The translations under genes and the position numbers were made by a program. Positions 24,271-35,000 of a DNA stretch of 64,000 nucleotides are shown here, piece after piece. How positions within the stretch are numbered: position 1 is the first letter of the stretch; each line of letters opens with the position of its first letter. Where the stretch lies: positions 4,889,104 through 4,953,103 of the forward strand of contig NC_051105.1 in NCBI RefSeq assembly GCF_901709675.1. The letters are read 5' to 3'. Below the pieces are notes generated by a model. The model was not told the DNA's origin, did no database searches, and saw nothing but the letters and a program-made list of their open reading frames with translations. Origin of the DNA: Syngnathus acus. Lineage: Eukaryota; Chordata; Actinopteri; Syngnathiformes; Syngnathidae.

Positions 24271-25946
24271 ATATTTCGTGCGTGTGTGTGTGTGTTTGTG
24301 TGTGTGCGTGTGTGAGACAAAAAAATGCACAGGCAGTCTGTTTGGGGAGGGAGAGTGAATGTTTTGATTGACCTTGATCTGCAAATTGGTAACAGTGTTT
24401 ACTTGTTATTTGACCTTTATTTAATCTCACTGGAAACATGAAACATCGAGTGGACATTTGCGGTGTTAGTAACAGTGACACATGTTCATTTATTCCCCGC
24501 GGCAATGGCGTGAAGTCATATATTTATCATTTAGCCTCCATGAAATGGGATCGAAAAGCCTCTTCCCCTTAATTCCCCCACAATACTGTATTTCTACCTC
24601 TTGCCAAATCGCTCCTCCTTGGTATGAAATAACAAATAAAAATAACAAAGATAAGGCCGTGGCGCCTGGTTGCTAAACATTTACTAGTGACGTTGTTTCT
24701 TTATTCAAGGACATATATGTTCCACATACCGAATTTCACCCCAAAATCCAAATTGAGCATTAAGACCTGGGGATTGGAAAATATCAAGATCTGAACCCCC
24801 ATTGTATTCTCAACTTCCCATAGATGACGTCATGCTCACTCCAAGAGTGAATTACAGCTGCTTGATTTAATGCACACAGTTTTGCCTCATTTGCTTCAAC
24901 ACAATATCCAAGTGCATATCACTCTTCTAATGATTTTTGGGTAATATTGCTTTTTCAAAATGTATTCATTAAGAGCAGTAGAATCTAAATCAAAACAACA
25001 AAATCACTTTTACTTGGAATTAAAAATGTTTTCTTTGCATTCATCCAATGATGCACATTCAGTGTTTCTCTGTATCACACAGCTAGGACCACCCAGGTTG
25101 ATAACTCGATGAGTGGGAACAGACAGATCCTCCACTGTCAACTCATTGCATAAGACTCGTCTGTTGACATCATCAGCAAACTCTTATTTGATTCATGGTG
25201 TGAGAAAGTTGTGCGATGACACCGTGACTGTCCCTGTGAAATGTCAACAGAGGGACAGCCTGGACGGTCTGTGTCTCTACACTACAATGGCATTGTTGTC
25301 ACAGCATCGCACTAGTCTGAGTCGGAACACTTGGGAAAGCTTATCTTGGCTCTGATTGAGATTATGTCTGTGTGGTGTGGTTCCAAAACCTAAGCAACAT
25401 CAGAGGCTCCAAATCTGAAAAATAACTCACCGTGGCATCAGGTACAATCTAGCTCCAGCAATCTAAAACAAACACAATAATGCTATCATTATTTATTATT
25501 ATTATATTATTGCTATAATTTGAAATGCTTGTGAAATTTTGCCCCTCATGTTCCATTAGATGAGTATTATTTTTGACAACCAGGAATTCCTTGCTGGTTG
25601 AGAACTGCACTCTCACTGTTTCTAATATTTTGAACTTCTCAATTAACTAGCATGATTTCTTCATACTGATAGCAAGGTGTGACATTGCTAAATCACACTG
25701 CTAATTACAGATAGTTGATTGGAGATAACTAGTTAAGCTAATTAAGATAATTACCGGGACGTTCTAAGACCAATAGGACAAGAAAGTTGTGATGTCATCA
25801 GTCACATGCCAATGGCGACTCTTCATTGAGGCCAAGCAGGCGGCGCCTTCCGAGACTCCGCATTGATGCTGTTTCTCCTCGTTGCATTCATGATGTACAT
25901 ATTTACTTCTTAATCTTGCATTAGTTGTCAAAATCTTCTTTGTCTA

Positions 25947-25988
25947 ACTAGTTGAATGGTGTTTTCACTAAAACACCATTCAACTAGT
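25947..25988. repeat. Perfect 19-bp stem / 4-nt loop palindrome
   Basis: The left arm 25947-25965 (ACTAGTTGAATGGTGTTTT) and the right arm 25970-25988 are exact reverse complements, separated by CACT. Pairing stops at an A/A mismatch just outside. It is too short for a typical miRNA precursor and has no adjacent T-run that would suggest a Pol III terminator. Confidence 0.9.
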
Positions 25989-26415
25989 ACATTTCTATCC
26001 AGCTCATTAAAATTAAAATAACACAACAGGAATGCGCTCTAAACAGAAAACACGTGGGAAGATCAAATCACTGAAAGTCGTCTTTTTCAGCTTCGGTAGA
26101 AATTTGAGATTTTGCAGATGTTTGTAGGAGTGTATCTTCCCCTGCCTTGTCTTCGAAGAATGACCCTCCCATGCAATAAAAAGAGAAATCTCTGCATGGA
26201 GCATGAACTTTCCACAACTAATAGAATCTATTATGCAACTTCATCCAACCACAGAGTCTACATTTATACTTTTAATTTGATTATTACTTTTCAATTAACA
26301 ATGTCAAAGATGTAAAAATGGTATTGTTTACTAGTGTGCTTATACAACAGTTTGCTGCAGGAGTAAGTGGTGGAAATGTAATTCTAGTTAATATGTTCTT
26401 TGTTATGGTCTCACA

Positions 26416-26417
<2 letters not shown>

Positions 26418-26450
<33 letters not shown>
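26418..26450. repeat. (CA)n microsatellite
   Basis: A 33-bp uninterrupted AC/CA run. Confidence 0.95.
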
Positions 26451-26454
<4 letters not shown>

Positions 26455-27448
26455 TGCAAGTGTTGTTGACTGTGACTCATTAAAAATCTTTTTGAGTCGA
26501 GACAACTCAGCAATGAGGCGCAAGTGTTCCATGTGAGCGGCAACTGTGAGAAAAAAAAATTGACTTTTTAATGTTTCCCATGTGAGCTTTTCCCAATGTT
26601 TTTATAATGATAAACCAGGCTCTAGCAGACACATACAGTATATTGCTGTTTAATAGTTAACTTCTTGTGTGATTCATCGAAAGCATTCTCAGACCCAAAA
26701 GTGATACCAACTGGAATTAAACATCTGCAGGAAAAGTATTGCTCAAAACTCAAACCGAAGAGATTATGAAGCCATAATTATGCGTGACCTCAAGACTTCA
26801 GCTCAAACATCCAAAGGAGAAACTCCATTTTGTTTTTTATTTAGCACATTTTGTTGTTGTTGTTTTTGTGATGCTACCACAGAAGAGTGGCATTAATGTC
26901 AAAAAGAAAAATGAGATCATAAACATCAACAAACATCGATAGAAATAAGCCTAGAAAGTCAATCTTAATTCAGAATTTAAGATACCAGGACATGTGACTC
27001 AAATTCCAGCGAATGTCTAATGGATTAAATCTACAAATATGTTTTTTTTCCTTTGGGTTATTTGGGTTCTTTTGTATTCCATCTTCGGATATCGGAATGT
27101 CATTTTTTTCTGCATGAAAAATATAAGAATGTCATACATAACAGAAAGTCATATATAGTTTTAAAGGCAAAGATGACGTCTTAGAATCCAATCAGCTCCA
27201 AATGGGTTCCCTATGCCATTTACAGGTGCCATGCGAGAACACACACGTTTGCATCGTGAAGCAACGACTGAGGGCACTTGGCGTTTTTTTTTTTTTTTTT
27301 TCTTCATGTGCCAGGAGGTGCATGAAGGGAATGTTGTTTTAAAGACCCACTGTGGAATGTACTAGACAAACACCATATAAACCTGCCCTCACGCTCCCCT
27401 ATGCTCCCCTCACATGCTGAGCAAAAACACTGCACACATCTGTGGAAT

Positions 27449-27872
27449 TACCGTATTTTCCGGACTATAAGGCGCACCTAAAAACCTAAGATTTTCTCAA
27501 AAGCCGACAGTGCGCCTTATAGTCCGGTGCGCCTTATATATATATATATGGACCAAATTCCTAAATTTAAACTGGCCCGAAGCATTGTGTCATGAAATCA
27601 ATCATAAGTGGCCTGCTGAAGACTATGAATCATGAATCGAAAAGACTATGGATCATTATTTTGTGATTATAACGTAATTTGTTGCATCTGAAGTTGAAAT
27701 AAAAAAGATAAAATGGAGAATGATTTGATTTGGATTAAAAATCTGACATGATGCATTAATGGTGCGCCTTATAGTCCGGTGCGCCTTATATAAGGATAAA
27801 GTTTTAAAATGGGCCATTCATTGAAGGTGCGCCTTATAGTCCGGTGCGCCTTATAGTCCGGAAAATACGGTA
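27449..27872. mobile_element. MITE with TACCGTATTTTCCGG terminal inverted repeats
   Basis: The left end TACCGTATTTTCCGGACTAT at 27449 is the reverse complement of the right end ATAGTCCGGAAAATACGGTA at 27853-27872; the inverted repeats extend about 29 bp through GGCGCAC. The interior has no coding capacity and repeats the TIR-derived unit GCGCCTTATAGTCCGGTGCG near 27510, 27762 and 27830. A TA at each end fits a TA target duplication, which would suggest a Tc1/mariner-like mobiliser (inference). A (TA)n stretch lies at about 27537-27548. Confidence 0.8.
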
Positions 27873-30800
27873 AATTAAAAAAATACGCATTTTCTATTTT
27901 TAAATGTGGCACCTCCATATGGACCTGAAAACATTTGTTGTAATCATGTGCATGCAACACATCAGTGAATAATTTTAATAGGTTACTTATATGCCTTTAT
28001 ATACTTAGAGCCCTTATACAGGTGACCTAATATTTCCTACAGTGTTAAGACCTCAGTTTGCGTAAAAGCAGCAATGGGCACATTTTACTGTGAAATGTTC
28101 ACATCTTTTATAGAGGGTGACAGCTTGTAAACTGGATACGTTTGCAGACAACCTTTAAAGCTACATTAGTAACGACTTAATAGTTTGTGGACGGAAAAAG
28201 CAGCTTTCCTCAAGACCTTCATCGGTTAACAGGCATCTCTTTTGGTACTGAATCGTTACACCATTAAACATCGATCTGCTGATGTGAATTCCGTAATGGA
28301 AAAATCGCCATGGCAACAGCCTGGCGGATGGATGCTGCTTTCACAGTGGGGGGGGTATTAAGGTGTTTGATTGTTGAGCTGCAGATTGGTGAGTGTTCTA
28401 AATAAATAAATAAATAAATAAATCTGTTTAATGCCCTAGAATTAATTAGCATTTTCATAAAAGAAAATGTTGATTGCATAAGGGAGTCTGGCCAGTTCTT
28501 AAAGTAAATGAATCTCACTCTAAACGCTCACAAGACAAAAAAAGATTACAAGGTTGACATAAATACAAGATTGCAAACATCCTTTAAAAAAAAAAAGATT
28601 AGCATTTTCATCTGCACCCCATTACACTGTGCTGTACATCTGCCATTATCCTCCTGGAGGCCTGTTCAGGGTTGTTTTGATCACGCATTTGGACGATGAA
28701 AAATGCTGAGATTTATACGCTTTGTTTCAAGGTTAACAGTCCCGGCACTCGCTTATTTCTCAACATGGAGGTCTGCAAGTCATTATCCAATCTTCGTCGC
28801 ACAACTTAGAAGTGGGCCGGCTGTGTAATCTATTTGTTTATACACAGTATTTGGCAATTGCACTACATTGACTGGCCCATCAATTCATCTAATGCTGCAT
28901 TGCAATCATTTCAGCAACAATGACCATTAAAAATAAACAAAATAGATAAAGTGACATCAACGGCAACACCCAACCCTCCGATCCCACTACCATTGACCTC
29001 CAGTTGGACATCACTCACTATCTGGAAACAAAATTCCTCCACCTTGTTTGGGCACCGGGTCACTGACTATGTTTACCTGGACTCATTTATTTGGATTAAA
29101 AGCTTGAGCCGAATGAAATTTACACATCCCATTTGGAATATTCTGACCGGATCGAGCCCATTCCGATCAAGATATTATTCTGAATTAGAGGGGTACTTTA
29201 TGTCTTATTTATTTATTCCACTTATTCCCAAATGTTATGTATCTTCCCTGCGCATGTCTGTGAGGTTTGTACGTATACACGTTTCTGCTATTCCTGAAAC
29301 ATTCTTGGTCAAGAATGGAGAAAAATGGAATAAAAGGAGCCTAATTGTCTTTTTGAGTATATTTGGTATGGTCTTCGAAAACTAGAAAACAAACTTATTT
29401 TTGACTCGTAGGCTTTCCTCACCACAAGATTGGTTTACACATAATCATCTTAATACACATATGGCTGAATCAGTAGGTGGACACGCTAAGAGGCTACTTA
29501 GCTGAGCAAACGCTCCTAAAGAATCTTTTCAGGCTTGTCAATGAGTACGTTGTATACAACGCAAGCTCTTGACTCACAGACTGTACCCATGCTTGAAGCT
29601 CCAAACTGAGGTCATTGCATTCTCTTAGGTTACCACTAGATGGCAAAAGTTCAACACACTGTCCCTTTAAAGATAAAGATCAAATATGATGAAATAATGT
29701 TAAAAAGAATTCATTCATTTTGTTATACATCTTATCTTCACAGGATCGCAAATAAATTAATATACCACACAAATCATGAACAGCGGCTTGCATTTACCTT
29801 ATAGAGGACTGGCAATAAGCTGATGAGCAGATTGAGAGTTCAAAGTTCAAGGGCCAAGGTCATGGGTCATGGTGTTTATGAAGACAGCCCCCCGCTGAAC
29901 GCGCTGCATCAACAAAACAAAATAAAAACATTCAGGTCAGGATGCGACATTGTTTCTTAAATAAGATTTTTGTTTTCCCTGCAGCAGGTGTTGTCGGCAT
30001 GCGATCCACCTCATTCCTGTCCACCTCACATTTGGGGAAAAAATGCCCTGGAGGCCAAAAGTCAGTGGGAGTCAGTTGTGAATACCACCCACCTGAGGGT
30101 CTTGACCTAGGTTTTCAGGAAGGGGGACTGTTTGGAGTGTTTCTCAGCAATGCAGCTGCTCTTATCTACCAACATCAGGAAGACCCCCACACAGGATGCT
30201 CCAGGCTCAGTGACCGCTTCCCGTCATCCTAAAATTGACAGCGGACAATTTAGTTGTTTTTTACTATCCAGGAAGGAGAGGAACACCACTTATTCTGCTC
30301 ATGAAGGGCATTGGCTGGTCCAAATACATCAATTGAACAAATATATTAATGATCTATCTTGATTGAACTATTGAGTGTCAAGTTAATTATTTGGTAGTTG
30401 TAGTATACAGTGAAAACTACACTGCATTATATGAAAAATAAAGTCACGTTTGCTAGGTAATACAAAGAATTGAATAATAAAAAGCAGTGGTTCACCAACG
30501 TCTGCGGCCACCAGGCAGCCCCCAAGGACCGCATGAGTAAACCTTGGGCTTGATGTACAAATACTGTAGCTCACCAGTGACGGGACAATGTAATTTCCTG
30601 GCAGAGGTCAGTGGAAATAAATTGTTGCATAGTGATAGTTATCAATTTCCCAATTGTGGAAACATGATTAACAAGATCAGTGTATTTACTAAAATGAATG
30701 AAATTGTTAGTAATAGCATATAAGAATAATAATTTCAGAATTAATTGGAGCAACTTCCTAATATCAGAAGTTACTATCATTCCATTGATTAACATCCAAG

Positions 30801-31352
30801 TAGCTCTAAGTTTTAAAATAGGTTAGTGACACTGACACCTGACATAAAGAATACACTTTTTTCCTGGGACATGAAAAAAAAAATGCACATATGCATTATT
30901 GTTGATACTGTTATGGTTGTTGTTTCAAAAACAACACAAATATTTTTATTTTTCTGTTTTGAAGAATGAAAAACACCACACTATCATTTAAAAAACTGTA
31001 AGATATACAATGCCTGATATTTTGTTTTTTATTATTACAATTAATTTTACTAATGCAAAAAAATCTCTTTGATTAGCTAAGTGAGAGATTATTATAGTCT
31101 CTAAAGTAGTATTTTGAAATATTTGAAGTTTTGTGGGAAATTTTATTTTTAAATAAATAAATGATAGTCTTTCTTTGTTTCTGTTTCAAATTTAAAAAAT
31201 AATAAAACATCAACATGAAGAGGGGTAAAATAAGAAAAATTAAGGCTGTTTCTATCGTGGCTTGAAAAGGAGGAACTTGACACTGAATGATCCATTGTAG
31301 TTATTGTGGGCAGCAGGAGGGGAAATACAGCACTTTTTTTTCTAATTTATAC
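27873..31352. other. Gene-free intergenic stretch upstream of ccdc80
   Basis: No coding exon is supportable. It holds a (TAAA)n microsatellite at 28400-28422, a possible degenerate transposon near 29090-29350 (GAATATTCTGACCGGATCG, CCGATCAAGATATTATTCTG blocks), a CTCF-like motif at 29633-29645 and AT-rich sequence at 30400-31250. Confidence 0.55.
29633..29645 (+). promoter_or_regulatory. CTCF-like core motif
   Basis: CCACTAGATGGCA fits the CTCF core CCASYAGRKGGCR. In fish genomes this string also occurs in dispersed repeats, so repeat origin is an alternative explanation. Confidence 0.3.
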
Positions 31353-31354
31353 TT

Positions 31355-31393
31355 TTCAGTGTGTGTGTGTGGGGGGGGGGGGGGGGCGGGGGG
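31355..31393. repeat. (GT)n followed by a long G-run
   Basis: About 12 bp of GT repeats are followed by 16 G, then C and 6 more G. It lies about 650 bp upstream of the ccdc80 start codon. A run of this length could form G-quadruplex structure. Confidence 0.85.
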
Positions 31394-31399
31394 TTAGGT

Positions 31400-32021
31400 G
31401 TTGTTGAGTTCAAAGGCGCCGGGAAAGGGGAGTTTCACACCGAACTGGCGGAGAAGTGCGCATACTGTGGAGGTTTCATGTGGACATTTCTGAGGGAGCC
31501 GGGAAAGGAACACAGTGAATCGCCGAATTCCTTCTATTTCTATTCTTCACCTGGACGATATTATTGGGAATTAAACTCTTCAACTGCGGGATGATTTACT
31601 GCGGCGTTAAATCCAAGCGCGAGTCAATCTCGGTGATGTGACGTGGAGCGCAACTTTCTTTTTTTCCCCTTTTACTTTTTTTTTTTTTTCGTAAAGCAAG
31701 ACATTCTTCACTCTGCTGTCTGGAACAATGACAGGTTTGAATTTGTTTCTGTCAGAAATGATGAAGAGCACAAACAACTACGAGATTCTATTACTTGTGG
31801 TGCATTTTTGGGTGTAGTCGCCACTTTTTTTTCTCACTCACAAGAAACATTGCCAATCCTTGTAATTTTTCCAAGTTGATGTCCGTAGTGGTATGCAGTG
31901 AGACACTGATGCGCATCTTCATCTGGAATTAATCAATTCCTAAATTCTACTTCAAATGCTCTAAAAGGCGCTCTCAATTTGTTTCTTCCACTGGGAGAGT
32001 TTTTAGCAACATCTCTGCAGA
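31400..32021 (+). promoter_or_regulatory. Probable ccdc80 promoter and 5' untranslated exon region
   Basis: This stretch is less AT-rich than its surroundings and contains GGCGCCGGGAAAGGGG, GAGCCGGGAAAGG and a CRE-like TGACGTGG near 31638. The start codon at 32022 lies one base after TTTAGCAACATCTCTGCAG, which resembles a 3' splice site. An untranslated first exon within about 31400-31650, spliced to 32021, is therefore plausible, but I cannot fix its donor or the transcription start. Confidence 0.35.
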
Positions 32022-35000
32022 ATGTGGCGGCTTTTAACTCTCACTTTGGCGCTTATGTGTCTCCTGATATGGGCAAGCGAAGCCGACAGGTACAGCCATC
32101 GCATTCGGGCGCAGTTGCGCAGGCCACCCAGGCTGGGACGACCGAAGGTGGGCACAGAAGGCAGGGGGCGCCAATTTACGCGTCTGCGCCCCGGATTCAG
32201 TTCTGCCATATCCGTGCATAGCTACACGAAGGGTGAAGGCATCCAGGCGGATGAGGGAACACCAACGATTGGGGGGTCGCAAGGCAGAAGAATGCTGGGC
32301 GCAAGAAGAAGGGTCAAGGTGCGTCCCCAGGGGGGGATGCTGCAAGACGAGGGCGCCCCCCGAGTGAGGGCCAGGGTGGCGCGGATGCCCAGCAGCGCCG
32401 GTTCGCCCAACCTGCTGGCCAGTTTTGCAGGCAAAAACCGAGTCCTGGTGATCTCTGCACCTCATGATTCCGACGGCTATTTCCGGCTGATGATGTCCTT
32501 GCTGAAATCTGATGTGTACTGCGAGCTGGCGGAAAGGCACGTGCAGCAGATCATCATATTCCACCAAGAGGGCGAGATGGGTGGCAAGGTGCGGAGGATC
32601 ACCACTGAGGGCAAAGTCATGGAAGAGCCACTGGACACAGGCCTCATTCCGAGACTTATGAGCTTCCTTAAACTGGAAAAAGGTACACTTTGGATTTGCT
32701 TTTGATTTTTTCAATTAAATTGTCTTTTAATATTTACAAAAGCAGATACATTAGGTTAAATTGTCTTCGGTGTTTACAAAATAAACGTATGTTAGCTTCA
32801 TTGAGGATGATAACGATAAAGGACATCTACCATGGTGCAATTACTTCTGGTTCTAAGCTCAAACCAAGCCTGATCAGAATGTTTTGTAGTTTCACCATAG
32901 TGTTGAGTTGTATCATTATATTCTGCAGGTAAGTTTGGAATGGTGCTGCTGAAAAAGACCCTCCAGGTGGAGGAGAGGTACCCGTACCCCGTGAGGCTGG
33001 AGGCCATGTATGAGGTCATCGACAAGTCACCCATGAGGAGACTGGAGAAGATTCGCCAAAAAGGTTTTGTCCAGAAGTGTAAAGGAGCTGGCGTTGAGGG
33101 TCAAGTGGAGGAGGGCACACTCACGGGTAAGAAGCGTCATGAACTGAGACCGTATTTTTAGGCAACGTGACTTATGTAATGTGTGTGTGGACAGCGATTA
33201 CACCTGTAGGAAGAAAACCAGAAAGGAAAATCATGAGAAAGCCCACAACAACTACAACTACGACTACTACCCGGCCAACAACAACCCGACCAACAACTAC
33301 AACCACCACAACTAAAGCCACAACCACCACAGCCACAACCACCACACGAAGAACCACCACCAAAAGAACCACCACCACCACCCTAACACCAACCAAAGCC
33401 CATACCCAGACCGTGCTGCTCCCCGCCCCCAGAACCACAGAGGACCCATATTACTACAACCAAAGGGAGAAGGAGAACTACCCAGCCAAAACTACGCCGT
33501 CTGGAGACAATCTCACAGACAAAGAAAACAAAGAGCCACACATCCACAAGCTGGTACCCGCCACAAGGAAACCATCCAAGATCAAACCCAACAGGAAGAA
33601 GAACGGAGAGAAGGTGAGTAGTATTTTGCCGTGGTAAACTTTCTTATACATGTAGCAAAAAAAAAAATCATTGTAATGAATCAGCTGCTCAAAATGTATT
33701 TATTTATCCATTTATTTATTTGTTTGTGACGGTCACTGCTATAGTCCATTGAATACATCAAGAACAGATGTTTTTTTTTCTTTCTTGCACTTAGTAGATC
33801 TTCCTTTCCCTAAAATGCCACGTACCCCCATCAACAGCCTCACAGACTTGATTCACCTATGAATCATGCAAACATAACTGAAACATGTGACATCATCTCC
33901 AGGGATTTTCGCGCACCGCAATATGGGAATCCTTTGGGTAGATCAGGACTCAATCATAAAAGTGGATTATTGCTGTTCATTAACAAACTATGTCCATGCA
34001 GATGCTAACAAACGAGTATGAGGACAAATACGAAGCTGGTAAGCCAACCATCGTGTATCCCGAGGAGGTTGACCCCTTCGCTGACGTCAGTCCCACCAGG
34101 AAGGTGAAGGCCAAGCATGAAAAGAAGAAGAAGAACGAAAAAGCAGGCAAGAAGGCAGAGAGGAGGGGAGGAAAGGCCGGCAAAGAAGGCAAGAGCGGTG
34201 GGAAGAAGAACGGAAAGAAGTTATCAAAGTACCCAGAGAAGGAGGACTACCCAAAGCCTACCAAGAAGCCCACACCGCCTCCCAAGGGATCCCTGGCCTC
34301 CTTTTTGGACTACTTTGAGAACCGGAGGCGACTACTGGTAAGAGAAACCTTAAACCTTGCTCACTTTCCTATTTCAAACATCCATCACACACGTCCGAGC
34401 AGATGAACCCCACACTGTCGGTGTCTGCTTTAAAACCCAACATTGCCAACTCTGGATCGAACCCAACGTGATCTCAATAGCATCAGGGTGCATTCCATGT
34501 GACCTAAGATACATCACAAGATCTGTGTTATTGAAGACAAAACACCCAGCAGCATTTCAGACTAACTAAGGCATCGCACTCGCTTTTCAGCGGTTGGTTT
34601 TTAAGTTTCCAGTGTAGCTGTCGGCTGTGTGCGAGCAGACTGTGTGTCTCTGTTTTGCAGCCACTATAGATTGTTATCACACAGGCGGGCTGGGAAAATA
34701 CGGCCCATCCTCCACTCGCAGGTTAATGTAAACACCAAGTTTGCAGTGTGCGACCTTTACGTATGAGCTCCCAAGCCACCCCTTCCTCCTTCTTTCTAAT
34801 CCACAGCTGGTGACATCACCCAGCGAGGAGAACAAGATGTATGCCCAGCAAAGGGACGAGTATTTGGAGTCCGTGTGTGAAATGGCCATCCGGAAAGTCT
34901 CCATCATCACCATCTTTGGCTCACTCGTTAACTCCACTATGAAAATCGACCATTACCAGTTGGGTAAGGGGACCAGACGCGCATTACGTCCGACCAGACC

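Larger units (their letters stand above)
22863..27448. other. Gene-free intergenic stretch
   Basis: No coding exon is supportable. It holds an E-box cluster at 23637-23893, a repeat-like patch at 24098-24270 followed by (GT)n to about 24316, a perfect palindrome at 25947-25988 and a (CA)n array at 26418-26450. A poly-T run lies near 27286-27301. Confidence 0.6.

Noticed and set aside
28951-29385. A 144-codon plus-strand frame
   Set aside because: It resembles a decayed transposon region and matches no protein I know.
32034-32714. A 226-codon minus-strand frame antisense to ccdc80 exon 1
   Set aside because: It is a shadow of a GC-rich coding exon; the plus strand encodes the signal peptide and DUF4174 domain.
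33172-33438. A poly-Val minus-strand frame
   Set aside because: It is the antisense of the poly-Thr codons of ccdc80 exon 3.
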